A stretch of 64,000 bases of DNA from Streptomyces akebiae (GTDB taxonomy: Bacteria > Actinomycetota > Actinomycetes > Streptomycetales > Streptomycetaceae), in NCBI RefSeq assembly GCF_019599145.1, contig NZ_CP080647.1:5518001-5582000 (forward strand), in the 5' to 3' direction. Positions within the stretch are counted from its first letter, which is position 1. The number at the start of each line of letters is the position of its first letter. The notes beneath the pieces were generated by a model that worked only from the letters and a program-made list of their open reading frames with translations, was not told where the DNA came from and searched no databases. Below are positions 16,484 to 25,666 of the stretch, piece after piece. Position numbers and translations under genes: made by a program.

Positions 16484-17020
16484 ATGGCATCGCTCAACGT
16501 CGGCAATCTCGGTGAGTACCTGCGTGAACAGCGGCGGAACGCGCAGCTGTCGCTCAGGCAGCTCGCCGACGCCGCCGGGGTGTCCAATCCGTATCTGAGC
16601 CAGATCGAGCGCGGGCTGCGCAAGCCGAGCGCGGAGGTGCTGCAGCAGGTCGCCAAGGCGCTGCGGATCTCCGCCGAGACGCTGTACGTGCGAGCCGGCA
16701 TCCTCGACGCCGAGCGGGACCGGGACGAGGTCGAGACGCGCGCCGTGATCCTCGCCGATCCCACGCTGAACGAGCGGCAGAAGCAGGTGCTGCTCCAGAT
16801 CTACGAGTCCTTCCGCAAGGAGAACGGATTCGAGGTCGAGGTCGACGTCGAGGCCGGGGTCGCGTCGGAGGTCGGCGTCGAGACCGACACCGACCTCGGC
16901 GCCGGCGCCGGCGCCGGCACTGGCACAGCGACGGATGCCGCGGGCGCCGAAGAACCCTCGGCCCCCGGCCCTCGTACGGCCGACGGCGGCGATGCCGGTC
17001 CGCGGCGGACGGCGAGTTGA
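16484..17020 (+). CDS. XRE-family transcriptional regulator (Rv0474-like)
   Basis: 178 residues. HTH_3 domain at residues about 8-65: LGEYLREQRRNAQLSLRQLA, then GVSNPYLSQIERGLRKPS with the recognition helix, followed by a conserved helical stretch (LNERQKQVLLQIYESFRKEN). The C-terminal 65 residues are acidic and Gly-Ala repetitive, probably disordered. ATG 16484 has GGTGGAGG upstream and follows a perfect palindromic operator. The next genes are hbhA-like and DUF2516, the same order as Rv0474-Rv0475-Rv0476 of Mycobacterium tuberculosis, which supports a conserved regulon. Confidence 0.9.
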   Translation: MASLNVGNLGEYLREQRRNAQLSLRQLADAAGVSNPYLSQIERGLRKPSAEVLQQVAKALRISAETLYVRAGILDAERDRDEVETRAVILADPTLNERQKQVLLQIYESFRKENGFEVEVDVEAGVASEVGVETDTDLGAGAGAGTGTATDAAGAEEPSAPGPRTADGGDAGPRRTAS

Positions 17021-17100
17021 TCATGACCGCGACGAAGCCGTCGAACCGGACCGGAACGACACAGAACCCTCAGCTGCAAGCAACCCGGAGGACCCTCACC

Positions 17101-17706
17101 ATGGCCATCACCGACGACATCCGCAAGGCCGTCAGCGACCCGACCCCCTTCTACTTCGCCGCCGGCACCGCCGACCTCGCCCTCCAGCAGGCGAAGAAGG
17201 TCCCCGGCCTCGTCGAGCAGCTGCGCGCCGAGGCGCCGGCCAAGATCGACGCCGTACGCCAGACCGACCCGAAGGCCGTGCAGGAGAAGGCGACCGCCCG
17301 CGTCAAGGAGACCCAGGAGAACCTCCAGACCAAGGTCACCGAGATCATCGGCACCCTCGACACCGACCTGAAGAAGCTCGGCGAGACCGCTCAGGACATC
17401 GCGCTGCGCAGCGTCGGCGTCGCCGCCGAGTACGCGGTGAAGGCCCGCGAGACGTACGAGCGGGTCGCCGAGCACGGTGAGCAGGCCGTGCGGACCTGGC
17501 GCGGCGAGGCCGCGGAGGAGATCGAGGAGCTCGCGATCGCCGTCGAGCCGAACTCCCAGCCGGTCGAGGTCAAGGACGAGCCGACGGCCGCGAAGCCGGT
17601 CCCGGCCCAGTCCGCGCCCGCCCCCGCCGCCAAGAAGACCGCGCCGAAGAAGGCTCCCGCGCGGAAGACGACGGCCGCGAAGAAGACCACCCCGCCCGCC
17701 AAGTAA
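17101..17706 (+). CDS. hbhA: Heparin-binding hemagglutinin HbhA-like protein
   Basis: 201 residues with the HbhA design: an N-terminal segment (DPTPFYFAAGTADLALQQAK), a long coiled coil over residues about 30-140, and a Lys/Ala/Pro-rich tail (AAKKTAPKKAPARKT) like the heparin-binding tail of mycobacterial HBHA. In mycobacteria it is an adhesin that also associates with membranes and lipid bodies; in soil Streptomyces the job is unclear. ATG 17101 has GGAGG about 12 bases upstream. It lies 80 bp after the XRE gene, likely cotranscribed, and a hairpin separates it from the DUF2516 gene. Confidence 0.85.
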   Translation: MAITDDIRKAVSDPTPFYFAAGTADLALQQAKKVPGLVEQLRAEAPAKIDAVRQTDPKAVQEKATARVKETQENLQTKVTEIIGTLDTDLKKLGETAQDIALRSVGVAAEYAVKARETYERVAEHGEQAVRTWRGEAAEEIEELAIAVEPNSQPVEVKDEPTAAKPVPAQSAPAPAAKKTAPKKAPARKTTAAKKTTPPAK

Positions 17707-17808
17707 GCGGCAGGGCGAACCGCCCAGTGGGCGACATAGCCGATGACGGAGTCGGCGACAGAGCGAGGGGTACGCGTGTAGTGCCTCTCAGTACCTCGCG
17801 GTACGGAG

Positions 17809-17841
17809 ACGGGCCGGGCACCTTTGGGGTGGCCGGCCCGT
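17809..17841 (+). terminator. Hairpin between hbhA and DUF2516 gene
   Basis: ACGGGCCGG (17809-17817) pairs with CCGGCCCGT (17833-17841) across a 15-base loop in the 210-bp spacer. It may end hbhA transcripts or attenuate the downstream gene. Confidence 0.45.
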
Positions 17842-17917
17842 TCTACGGGTACGGTGACCGCGTGGGAGAAACGGTCGGCATTCGGAAGCGTGAACAGAAC
17901 GGGCGGTGGTGGGCACC

Positions 17918-18262
17918 ATGCTGATGAACGGCTTCGCGGGGTTCATGGGGCTGTTGCAGCTCGTTGTGATCGCTCTCGCCGCTTTCGCGCTGATCGACGC
18001 CGCGTTCCGGCGGGAGGACGCGTTCCGCGCGACGGACAAGCAGACCAAGGTGTTCTGGCTGGTCATCCTCGGCATCGCGCTCGTCGTGAGCCTGCTGTTC
18101 CCGCTCCTGTCGTTCCTGCCGATCATCGGCCTCATCGCCAGCATCGTGTACGTGGTCGACGTACGTCCCGCGGTGCGGCAGATCTCCGGCGGCGGTGGCC
18201 GGGGCGGTAGCCGAGGCTCCAGCAGCGACGGTCCGTACGGCCCGTACAACGGCGGTCGGTGA
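17918..18262 (+). CDS. DUF2516 small membrane protein (Rv0476-like)
   Basis: 114 residues with a span near the N-terminus (LLQLVVIALAAFALIDAAFR) and two more around VFWLVILGIALVVSLLFPLL and IIGLIASIVYVVDVRPAV, followed by a short Gly/Ser/Tyr tail. This matches the DUF2516 family found next to hbhA in actinobacteria. GTG 17906 is an alternative start; ATG 17918 has GGTGG upstream. Function unknown; the conserved position suggests a link to HbhA or the envelope. Confidence 0.85.
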   Translation: MLMNGFAGFMGLLQLVVIALAAFALIDAAFRREDAFRATDKQTKVFWLVILGIALVVSLLFPLLSFLPIIGLIASIVYVVDVRPAVRQISGGGGRGGSRGSSSDGPYGPYNGGR

Positions 18263-18319
18263 CCTCCTCCGAGGGCTGCGAGGGCAGGCCATCCTCCGAG
18301 GCCGGTACCTTCCTCGGGG

Positions 18320-19732
18320 TCAGGTTTCCCGGTCCAGCAGGAGGACCGCCACGTCGTCGGTCAGTTCGCCGCCGTTGAGGTCGCGGACCTCGTTCACGGC
18401 GGCGCGCAGCAGCTCCTCGCCGCGCAGACCCTCGGCGAGCTGGCGGCGGACCATCTCCACCATGCCGTCCTGGCCCAGCCGCTCCTTGCCCTGGCCGATC
18501 CGGCCCTCGATCAGGCCGTCGGTGTAGAGCATCAGACTCCAGGCGGCGCCCAGTTCGATCTGGGTGCGCGGCCAGCGGGCGTTCGGGAGCAGACCGAGGG
18601 CGGGACCGCCGTTGTCGTACGGCAGCAGCTCGGCCGGCGAGGCCGGACGGCCGCCGTGGCCGTGGCGGGCGATCAGCGGGGACGGGTGGCCCGCGAGGCA
18701 GAGGCCCGCGCGGCGGCCGTCGGGGGCGATGTCGACCGTGCAGAGCGTCGCGAAGATCTCGTCGCTCTCGCGCTCGTGCTCCAGGACGCGCTGGAGCGTG
18801 GACAGCAGTTCGTCGCCGCAGAGCCCCGCGAAGGTCAACGCACGCCAAGCGATGCGCAGCTCCACGCCGAGCGCCGCCTCGTCGGGGCCGTGGCCGCAGA
18901 CGTCGCCGATCATGACGTGCACGGTGCCGTCCGGGGTGCGGACGGTGTCGTAGAAGTCGCCGCCCAGCAGGGCGCGGGACCGGCCCGGCCGGTAGCGCGC
19001 GGCGAACCGCAGGGACGAGCCCTCCAGGAGGGGGGTCGGCAGCAGGCCGCGTTCCAGGCGGGCGTTCTCCTGGGCACGCAGCTTGGACTCGGTGAGCCGG
19101 CGCTCGGCCGTGTCGGAACGCTTGCGCTCCACCGCGTAGCGGATCGCGCGGCTCAGGAGGCGGCTGTCCACTTCGTCCCGGAACAGGTAGTCCTGCGCGC
19201 CCACCCGTACCGCCTCCGCGCCGCGTTCGGCGTCGCCCGAGTCGGTGAGGGCCAGGACGGCGTGGCGGGGGGCCAGGGCCAGGACATGCTTGAGGACGGC
19301 GAGTTCGTCGTCGGGGCGGTCGGGCGACTCGGTGTCCGGGTCGGTGGGACGGACCGGGGCCGGAAGCGCCAGGTCCAGGAGGATGCAGTTGACGTCGTCG
19401 GTCAGTAGCCGCTGGGCCTCGGTGAGGTTGCGGGCGGCGCGGACGCGGATCGGCTTGCCCGCCGAGTCGAGCAGTTCGGGCACGTTGAGGGAACCCGCCG
19501 GGTCGTCCTCGATGAGGAGGACCGTGAGGTTGGTGGGGCCGGGCTGGGGGGCCGGGCCCGTGGTGCCGGAGGCGTGGGAGCCGGGCGGGTTTGTGGAGTT
19601 GTCTGCAGGGGCCAGGGCCGAGGCGTTCAGGGCAGCCCCCTCTCCGGACAGTCCGCTGGGCGCGGACACGGCGTGCGCCTGACCACTCTCCGCGGCCGGG
19701 ATCGCTCTCTGCCGCGGTACGGGTACGGGCAT
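18320..19732 (-). CDS. Receiver domain-SpoIIE/PP2C phosphatase response regulator
   Basis: 470 residues. Residues about 55-170 form a two-component receiver: VLLIEDDPAG acidic pocket, ILLDLALP with the phospho-acceptor Asp, and VGAQDYLFRDEV carrying the alpha4-beta5 region, although the usual conserved Lys is not obvious. A coiled-coil linker (SDTAERRLTESKLRAQENAR) follows, then a SpoIIE/PP2C phosphatase from residue 215: LLGGDFYDTV, VMIGDVCGHGPDEAAL and ELTDDVAVLLLDR with metal-binding Asp residues. Such proteins dephosphorylate anti-anti-sigma factors. ATG 19732 has GGAAGGAA upstream. No partner kinase is adjacent. Confidence 0.9.
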   Translation of the reverse strand: MPVPVPRQRAIPAAESGQAHAVSAPSGLSGEGAALNASALAPADNSTNPPGSHASGTTGPAPQPGPTNLTVLLIEDDPAGSLNVPELLDSAGKPIRVRAARNLTEAQRLLTDDVNCILLDLALPAPVRPTDPDTESPDRPDDELAVLKHVLALAPRHAVLALTDSGDAERGAEAVRVGAQDYLFRDEVDSRLLSRAIRYAVERKRSDTAERRLTESKLRAQENARLERGLLPTPLLEGSSLRFAARYRPGRSRALLGGDFYDTVRTPDGTVHVMIGDVCGHGPDEAALGVELRIAWRALTFAGLCGDELLSTLQRVLEHERESDEIFATLCTVDIAPDGRRAGLCLAGHPSPLIARHGHGGRPASPAELLPYDNGGPALGLLPNARWPRTQIELGAAWSLMLYTDGLIEGRIGQGKERLGQDGMVEMVRRQLAEGLRGEELLRAAVNEVRDLNGGELTDDVAVLLLDRET

Positions 19733-20230
19733 CGTGTTGGGTTCCTTCCCTCCCCCCGAGGGCACGGCGGGCGAGGGACCTCGACCCACCGACGGGGACC
19801 ATAGCGTCAGGCGCCGCCGCAACGGAATGGGCGGCAGGCCGCCGGGTGGCAAACAGCCGGCGTCATATGCCGCATCCTGTACCGCACTTGGACATGGCAG
19901 GGCTTTCTCCTGGGATGACGTATGTCACGCGGCGGAGGTTGAGCCCGAAGGGGAAGGTGGTGAGAGTCACGTGGGGTGGCTCACGGGTGCGGGGGTGCGG
20001 GGGTGGCATACGCGGGGCGTTGTTGAGGCGCGGGGGTGCGGGGCGCGAGGCGGTGCCGGTGCCGGTGTGGGTGCGGCCGTCGCTCGGTTGTCTCAAGCCT
20101 CCGGCTGACGTCTCGGCCCGGCTCCGGCTCGCGCGTCCGGTTGCGCCTCGCCCTGGCTGGGGCTCGCGCGTCCGGCTCACGCCTGCCGGCTGTGTGTCCC
20201 GCTCAGGCCTCGGCCCACACCTTCACGCTC

Positions 20231-20272
20231 AGCCACCAGCCACCAGCCACCAGCCACCAGCCACCAGCCACC
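20231..20272. repeat. Six 7-bp tandem repeats (AGCCACC)
   Basis: AGCCACC is repeated exactly six times, then GCCACCGCC. Around it (20100-20335) are diverged copies of GCTCAGGCCTCGGC and GCGTCCGG, the sequence at the nlpC stop, so the 3' flank of that gene has been partly re-duplicated. The whole gene-free stretch 19733-20325 is otherwise GC-rich spacer with G-runs at 19988-20042. Confidence 0.85.
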
Positions 20273-20325
20273 GCCACCGCCCTCGGCTCTAGCCCGTCGG
20301 CCACGTGTCCGGCTCAGGCCTCGGC

Positions 20326-21441
20326 TCACGCGTCCGGGCGTACGACGCCCAGGATCTGCATCGTGCCCGCGCCCGCGATCGTCACCTTTCGGTTCGGTCG
20401 GGGGGCGTGGACGATGGAGCCGTTGCCCAGGTACATGGCGACGTGGCTGGCGTCGGAGTGGTAGATGATGAGGTCGCCGGGTCGCATGTCCTGGATGTCG
20501 ATGTGCTTGAGCTGTCGCCACTGCTCCTGGGAGGTGCGGGGGACGGTCAGCCCGGCGGCGGCCCATGCCTCGCTGGTGAGACCGGAGCAGTCGTAGGTGT
20601 CGGGCCCCTCGGCGCCCCACTCGTACCACTTGCCTATCTGGTTCGTGGCGAACTCGACGGCTTTCTTGCCCTGCGGCGACGCCTTGCCGTTGATCTCGGC
20701 GAGTATGCCGGAGTCCAGCCACGCTGCCTGTGACCTCTGCGCGGACTCCTCCTCCAACTGCGCCAGCCGCTCCCGCTCGTCGTCCTCCAGCTGTGCTTCC
20801 AGCTCCTCGGCGGCGGCGATCTGCTTCTTGATCTTCTTCTTGGCCTTCTCCTTGGCCTTGCGGTTGGTCTCCAGCTTCTCCCAGCGCGCGGAGGCGTCCT
20901 TGGAGTACTGCTCCAAGTCCTGCTGGGTGCGGGTCATTTCGGCGAGCAGACCCTTGGTCGCCAGCTGGCCCTGGCGCAGACGGTCCGCCCCCTCCAGGAA
21001 GTCCTGGGGGTTCTCGCTCAACCACAGCCGCACTTCGGGCGGGAGACCGCTGCCCCGGTACTGGGCGCGGGCCGCGGCGCCGATGAGATCCTGCAACTTG
21101 TCCAGCTTCTGCTGGCCCTTGACGACCTCGTGGGCCAGGTCGACGAGTTCCTCGGACTGCTTGTCGGCCTTCTCCTCGGCCGCGTTGTACGCGTCCGTGG
21201 CGACCGCGGCGTCGTGGTAGAGGCCCTCCAGCTTCGTCCGGACGCTCTCCAACTCCTCGTTCGTCACCGGAGTCGACTCGGGAGAGGGTGAGGACGAGGA
21301 CGAGGACGAGGGTGTCGGGCTCGGGGTCGGCTCGGCCGGTTTCGTCTGGCTCGCGTACGCGGTGACCGGTGTGCCCAGGACGGTCATCGCGCAGACCACG
21401 GCCACGGCCGCCATGGTCAGCTTCCGCTTGCCGACTCCCAT
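20326..21441 (-). CDS. NlpC/P60 cell-wall endopeptidase
   Basis: 371 residues, secreted. The signal peptide is MGVGKRKLTMAAVAVVCAMT to AYAS, followed by a Pro/Ser-rich linker and a long coiled coil (residues about 60-235, LESVRTKLEGLYHDAAVATD to QLEDDERERLAQLEEES). The C-terminal NlpC/P60 domain has catalytic Cys in YDCSGLTSEAW, His in SHVAMYLG and the third polar residue in VHAPRP. Such enzymes cut D-Glu-diaminopimelate bonds in peptidoglycan, like RipA of mycobacteria, and the coiled coil is an autoinhibitory or docking module. ATG 21441 has AAGAGG upstream; the open frame starts seven codons earlier. Confidence 0.9.
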   Translation of the reverse strand: MGVGKRKLTMAAVAVVCAMTVLGTPVTAYASQTKPAEPTPSPTPSSSSSSSPSPESTPVTNEELESVRTKLEGLYHDAAVATDAYNAAEEKADKQSEELVDLAHEVVKGQQKLDKLQDLIGAAARAQYRGSGLPPEVRLWLSENPQDFLEGADRLRQGQLATKGLLAEMTRTQQDLEQYSKDASARWEKLETNRKAKEKAKKKIKKQIAAAEELEAQLEDDERERLAQLEEESAQRSQAAWLDSGILAEINGKASPQGKKAVEFATNQIGKWYEWGAEGPDTYDCSGLTSEAWAAAGLTVPRTSQEQWRQLKHIDIQDMRPGDLIIYHSDASHVAMYLGNGSIVHAPRPNRKVTIAGAGTMQILGVVRPDA

Positions 21442-21675
21442 GCCTCTTGCCCCCAACCCCAATGGAAACAGAACTGATTAACCGTCAGTAACTTGCCGGT
21501 GCCCGGGTGATCGTGTCACGGCGTCGCGGAATGCGACAGAGGTGGGCAAGAACTCACGTCTCCCCGCCACCTCTTCTTCCCTCCCTGCTCTCACCTGCGT
21601 GACATCGTCCCCGCCTGTGTGACGAACGGCCCGAGGGGATCGTTCCCGTGCGTCACGAAAATGTCGCTCTGCGTA

Positions 21676-21681
21676 ATCATA
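21676..21681 (-). promoter_or_regulatory. Possible -10 for nlpC gene
   Basis: On the minus strand TATGAT lies 235 bp upstream of the nlpC start, in an AT-richer patch of the gene-free stretch 21442-21784. It would give a long leader. I compared the leader with the c-di-AMP (ydaO) riboswitch found upstream of some Streptomyces wall hydrolases and saw no convincing match. Confidence 0.3.
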
Positions 21682-21784
21682 GTGCGCGAGGGGGCGGGGA
21701 AGGCGGATCGGACGCCGCTCGACCGGCGTCCGGCCGTCGACCGGCCAGCGTCCGGCCGTCGCTCGACTTGCGTCCCGCCGTCGA

Positions 21785-22654
21785 CTAGCGGAACCGCGGC
21801 GCCAACGCCTCCCAGGCCACCGTGACTTCGCCCTGACGCCAGCGCGACACCCCGTCCCTTACCGGCCAGTCCGCGCTCAGTGTGCGGACGGTGCGGATCC
21901 AGCGCTGCCGGGCACCGTACGAGGCGTACGGTGCCGCGGCCGCCCAGGCGTGGTCGAAGTCGCGGAGGAAGGCGTGGACCGGTTCGCCGGGGACGTTGCG
22001 GTGGATGAGGGCCTTCGGAAGGCGTTCGGCAAGGTCGGAGGGGCGGTCGAGGGAGCCGAGCCGGGTGGCGAACGTGACCGTGCGGGGCCCCTCCGGGCCG
22101 AGTGCGACCCAGACGTGGCGACGGCCGATCTCGTCGCAGGTGCCCTCGACGAGCAAGCCCCCGGAGGGGTACGGGGCGGCGGGGGAGTGGGGGTCCGCGG
22201 CGGTGCGGGGCGTGCCGGGAGGGGGCGTGCCGGGAGGGGGCGGTGCGGCCGGTTCGAGGCGGGCGCACAGACGTTCCCAGACGGCGGCGACCTCGTCCTC
22301 GTCGTACTGGCGGAGCACGTTCGCCGCCCGGATGAGGGTCGGGCGCCCCGGCACCGGTACCTCGAAGCCGCCGTGCCGGAAGGTCAGGCCCTCGCACGCG
22401 TAGGGCTTTGCCGCGGTGACCCTGGCCGGGTCGATCTCGACGCCGACGACCTCGGTGCGGGGCGCGGCCGTGCGGAGGCGGCGGAGGAGCTCGACGGCGG
22501 TCCAGGGGGCGGCGCCGTAGCCGAGGTCGACGGCGAGGGGGGCGTCGGCGCGGCGGAGTGCGGCGCCGTGCGTCGCCGCGATCCAGCGGTCCATGCGGCG
22601 CAGCCGGTTGGGGTTGGTGGTGCCACGCGTCACGGTGCCGACTGGTCTGGCCAT
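21785..22654 (-). CDS. Class I SAM-dependent methyltransferase
   Basis: 289 residues. The Rossmann motif I is degenerate but placed correctly: [20 protein letters not shown], followed by [16 protein letters not shown] (acidic end of strand 2) and [20 protein letters not shown] Pro-rich insert ([13 protein letters not shown]) lies mid-protein. It is divergent from mshA, a conserved Streptomyces arrangement in my experience, but the methyl acceptor is unknown. ATG 22654 lacks a Shine-Dalgarno and follows a -10 by six bases, so it is probably read from a leaderless message. The frame is open 36 codons upstream without family similarity. Confidence 0.8.
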   Translation of the reverse strand: MARPVGTVTRGTTNPNRLRRMDRWIAATHGAALRRADAPLAVDLGYGAAPWTAVELLRRLRTAAPRTEVVGVEIDPARVTAAKPYACEGLTFRHGGFEVPVPGRPTLIRAANVLRQYDEDEVAAVWERLCARLEPAAPPPPGTPPPGTPRTAADPHSPAAPYPSGGLLVEGTCDEIGRRHVWVALGPEGPRTVTFATRLGSLDRPSDLAERLPKALIHRNVPGEPVHAFLRDFDHAWAAAAPYASYGARQRWIRTVRTLSADWPVRDGVSRWRQGEVTVAWEALAPRFR

Positions 22655-22660
22655 GAGGTG

Positions 22661-22666
22661 AGCGTA
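22661..22666 (-). promoter_or_regulatory. -10 of methyltransferase gene, leaderless
   Basis: TACGCT on the minus strand ends six bases before ATG 22654; no Shine-Dalgarno is present. Confidence 0.5.
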
Positions 22667-22855
22667 TGTCCGCTGCTCGGGGCCTCGCCCCGGGCCCGGT
22701 CCTGCCGCCCCCACTCCCCAGATGCTCGAACGGTTGAGCGAAGCTCGGCAATAATTTTGCAAAGAGGAAATGGAACTGTCTCATCCGGTGTTCCCCCTCC
22801 CGAGAGGGACCCCACGCCCTCCCCACGGCATGCCCGCAGCGAGGAGGAACGCCAC

Positions 22856-24196
22856 GTGAGCCACTACGTCAGCAGGCTCGGGCGACGCTCCCCGGTCGGC
22901 GCGGCGCGGCTTCGGCTGCACCGGAAGCCGCGCCGGGTCGCGATGCTCTCGGTGCACACGTCGCCGCTGCACCAGCCCGGCACGGGCGACGCGGGCGGGA
23001 TGAACGTCTACATCGTGGAGCTGGCGCAGCGGCTGGCCGCGCAGGGCATCGAGGTGGAGATCTTCACCCGGGCCACGACCGGTGCGCTGCCCCCCGCAGT
23101 CGAGCTGGCGCCCGGGGTCCTGGTCCGGCACGTCGACGCGGGCCCGTACGAGGGTCTGGCCAAGGAGGAGCTCCCGGCCCAGCTGTGCGCCTTCACGCAC
23201 GGCGTGATGCAGGCGTGGGCGGGCCACCGTCCCGGCCACTACGACCTGGTCCACTCGCACTACTGGCTCTCCGGCCACGTCGGCTGGCTCGCCGCCGAAC
23301 GCTGGGGCGTCCCCCTGGTGCACGCCATGCACACGATGGCCAAGGTCAAGAACGCCGCGCTCGCCGCCGACGACACCCCCGAACCCGCCGCCCGCGTCAT
23401 CGGCGAGACCCAGATCGTCCGCGCCGCCGACCGCCTCATAGCCAACACGGCCGAGGAGGCCGACGAACTCGTACGCCACTACGAGGCCGACCCGTCCAAG
23501 GTCGCCGTCGTCCACCCGGGCGTCAACCTCGACCGTTTCCGTCCCGCCGACGGCCGCGCGGCGGCGAGGGCCCGCCTCGGTCTTCCCCAGGACGCCCTGA
23601 TCCCCCTCTTCGCCGGCCGTATCCAGCCCCTGAAGGCCCCCGACGTCCTCCTCCGTGCCGTCGCCGTCCTCCTCGCCGAGCGCCCCGAGCTGCGGTCGAG
23701 GATCGTCGTGCCGGTGGTCGGCGGGCCGAGCGGCAGCGGGCTCGCCAAGCCGGAGGGGTTGCAGAAGCTGGCCGCGCGGCTCGGCATCGCCGATGTCGTA
23801 CGGTTCCGGCCGCCCGTCGGGCAGGAGCAGCTCGCGGACTGGTTCCGGGCGGCGTCCGTGCTGGTCATGCCGTCGTACAGCGAGTCCTTCGGACTGGTCG
23901 CCATCGAGGCGCAGGCGGCCGGTACGCCGGTGCTGGCGGCCTCGGTCGGCGGTCTCCCGGTCGCCGTGCGGGACGCGGAGACGGGCTTCCTGGTCCAGGG
24001 CCACGATCCCGTCGCGTACGCGCGCGTGCTGCGCGATTTCGCCGACGCCCCCGACCTCACCGCCCGCATGGGCGCCGCCGCCGCCCGCCACGCCGAGTCC
24101 TTCGGCTGGGACACGGCGGCCGCCGCCACCGCGGACGTGTACACGGCGGCACTGCAGGACCACCGCCGCCACCGGGTGCGCGCCCACCACGGGTGA
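22856..24196 (+). CDS. mshA: D-inositol-3-phosphate glycosyltransferase (mycothiol biosynthesis)
   Basis: 446 residues, GT4 family. MshA transfers GlcNAc from UDP-GlcNAc to 1L-inositol-1-phosphate, the first step of mycothiol synthesis. The N-terminal domain begins [20 protein letters not shown] and includes [15 protein letters not shown] and [15 protein letters not shown]. The C-terminal GT-B domain has [15 protein letters not shown] and the UDP-binding EX7E motif in [23 protein letters not shown] 22856 is chosen because GAGGAGGAAC lies upstream with correct spacing. ybjN follows, as in mycobacteria (Rv0486-Rv0487), with gpm a little further on. Confidence 0.95.
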   Translation: MSHYVSRLGRRSPVGAARLRLHRKPRRVAMLSVHTSPLHQPGTGDAGGMNVYIVELAQRLAAQGIEVEIFTRATTGALPPAVELAPGVLVRHVDAGPYEGLAKEELPAQLCAFTHGVMQAWAGHRPGHYDLVHSHYWLSGHVGWLAAERWGVPLVHAMHTMAKVKNAALAADDTPEPAARVIGETQIVRAADRLIANTAEEADELVRHYEADPSKVAVVHPGVNLDRFRPADGRAAARARLGLPQDALIPLFAGRIQPLKAPDVLLRAVAVLLAERPELRSRIVVPVVGGPSGSGLAKPEGLQKLAARLGIADVVRFRPPVGQEQLADWFRAASVLVMPSYSESFGLVAIEAQAAGTPVLAASVGGLPVAVRDAETGFLVQGHDPVAYARVLRDFADAPDLTARMGAAAARHAESFGWDTAAAATADVYTAALQDHRRHRVRAHHG

Positions 24197-24260
24197 GCCC
24201 CGCCCGCCCCTGGGGAACGGCTCCGCGCGGCTCCCCCGTCGACCCGCTCGTACCGGCGGG

Positions 24261-24266
24261 TACGCT
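24261..24266 (+). promoter_or_regulatory. -10 of ybjN gene, leaderless
   Basis: TACGCT ends six bases before ATG 24273. Independent transcription from mshA is therefore likely. Confidence 0.5.
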
Positions 24267-24272
24267 CGCCCC

Positions 24273-24788
24273 ATGGCTGACGAAGCGTCGATCATCGAGC
24301 AGGTCCTCAACGAGGCCGAGCTGGAGTGGGAGAGCCCCGGACCCGGCTCCTACGTCGTGAAACTCCCCGGCACCCGCAAACTCTCGACGACCGTCTCCCT
24401 GATCGTCGGCCGGCACTCCCTCTCCCTCAACGCCTTCGTGATCCGCCACCCCGACGAGAACGAGGCGGGCGTCCACCGCTGGCTCCTGGAGCGCAACCTC
24501 AAGCTGTACGGCGTGAGTTACGCCGTCGACCCGCTCGGCGACATCTACGTCACCGCCCGGCTGCCGCTCTCCGCCGTCACCCCCGAGGGCATCGACGGCC
24601 TCCTGGGCCAGGTCCTGGAGGCGGCCGACGGCGCCTTCAACACCCTCCTGGAACTGGGCTTCGCCTCCGCGATCCGCAAGGAGTACGCCTGGCGCGTCTC
24701 CCGAGGCGAACCGACCCGCAACCTGGACGCGTTCAGCCACCTGACGCGGGACGTGGCGGCCGACCGTTCCGGTAGCGGCCAGGGGTGA
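24273..24788 (+). CDS. YbjN-domain protein (Rv0487-like)
   Basis: 171 residues of the YbjN/type III secretion chaperone-like fold: an N-terminal helix (EASIIEQVLNEAELEWES), beta strands through VSLIVGRHSLSLNAFVIRHP, and LLERNLKLYGVSYAVDPLGD leading to the C-terminal helices. The function of the family is uncertain; in actinobacteria it is linked to mshA by position. The start is ATG 24273 behind a leaderless promoter. The last 56 bp overlap the 3' end of the convergent AraC gene (24733-24788). Confidence 0.85.
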   Translation: MADEASIIEQVLNEAELEWESPGPGSYVVKLPGTRKLSTTVSLIVGRHSLSLNAFVIRHPDENEAGVHRWLLERNLKLYGVSYAVDPLGDIYVTARLPLSAVTPEGIDGLLGQVLEAADGAFNTLLELGFASAIRKEYAWRVSRGEPTRNLDAFSHLTRDVAADRSGSGQG

Positions 24789-25617
24789 CCCCCACCCACC
24801 GCCTGAAGTGCCGTGTCAGGTGCGCCTGGTCGTAGAACCCGGCCACCGCCGCCGCCTCGCTCGGCCGCATGCCCTCCAACAGCAGCCGCCTGGCCCGCTC
24901 CACCCGCCGGGACATCAGGTACTGGTGCGGCGCGATACCGAAGGCCGCGCCGAACGCTCGTACGAGATGCGCGGGGTGGGAGTGGACCGTCCCCGCGGCC
25001 TCCTCCAGCGTGATCCCGTCCGCGACCCGCTCGTCGAGGAGTTCACGGAGCCGATGGGCGACGGTACGACCGCCGGCGGCGGGCCCCGACCGACTCCCTG
25101 ACCGAGCCCCCGCCCGAACCCCCGACGTCGGCGCCGGCCGCAGATGCCCCCGCAACCGCTCCCCGACGAGCGCCAGCCGGCTCTCCGCCTCCAACTCGTC
25201 GCCCGGCCGGGCGAGCGCCGCGTGCAACTGCCCCACCCGCCGCCGCAGTACGGGATCCCGCAGATCCGGCCCGTCCACGGCCGCCCCCACGAGGCTCGCG
25301 TCCAGCGCGGCCAGGGGTGCTTCAGGGTCCAGGTACAGCACTCGCTTCCGGAATCCCCGTTCCGTCACCGGCGCCCCGTTGTGCGGCACGAACGGCGGCA
25401 ACAACGACACGGTGCCGTGCGGAGTCCCGTGTTCATGCCGGTCCAGCTCGTACCGCACGGCCCCGTCGTCCACGATCAGCAGCGTCCACACGTCGTGCAC
25501 ATGCATCGGGTACGCGTACTCCGTGTAGTGCGCGTGGAAGACCTCGACGACACCGGGCACGCGCGGCCGCCAGGCGGTGACGTCACGCCGAGGGGAGGCG
25601 GACCGCTGGGGACCCAT
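24733..25617 (-). CDS. AraC-family transcriptional regulator
   Basis: 294 residues. The N-terminal cupin (VVEVFHAHYTEYAYPMHVHD, then GTVSLLPPFVPHNGAPV) is the AraC_binding effector domain. The C-terminal double HTH includes TLEEAAGTVHSHPAHLVRAF and the family signature GFYDQAHLTRHFRRWVGVTP near the end. A Gly/Ser/Arg linker separates them. It is divergent from a DUF2000 gene across about 50 bp, a common pair in which the regulator controls its neighbour. ATG 25617 fits a leaderless -10. It overlaps ybjN tail to tail. Confidence 0.9.
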   Translation of the reverse strand: MGPQRSASPRRDVTAWRPRVPGVVEVFHAHYTEYAYPMHVHDVWTLLIVDDGAVRYELDRHEHGTPHGTVSLLPPFVPHNGAPVTERGFRKRVLYLDPEAPLAALDASLVGAAVDGPDLRDPVLRRRVGQLHAALARPGDELEAESRLALVGERLRGHLRPAPTSGVRAGARSGSRSGPAAGGRTVAHRLRELLDERVADGITLEEAAGTVHSHPAHLVRAFGAAFGIAPHQYLMSRRVERARRLLLEGMRPSEAAAVAGFYDQAHLTRHFRRWVGVTPGRYRNGRPPRPASGG

Positions 25618-25623
25618 GCAAAG

Positions 25624-25629
25624 AACGTA
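25624..25629 (-). promoter_or_regulatory. -10 of AraC gene, leaderless
   Basis: TACGTT on the minus strand ends six bases before ATG 25617, within the 49-bp divergent region shared with the DUF2000 gene. Confidence 0.45.
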
Positions 25630-25666
25630 CAAGACGGGGTCGTCGGGCGATCGGCAGTCTCATCCC

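Noticed and set aside
19916..19927. TGAC-GTAT-GTCA palindrome upstream of the SpoIIE-type gene
   Set aside because: Short, isolated and about 185 bp from the start codon; could easily be chance.
21442..21784. c-di-AMP (ydaO) riboswitch upstream of the NlpC/P60 gene
   Set aside because: Such leaders occur on some Streptomyces wall hydrolases, but I could not find the conserved core segments or pairing here.
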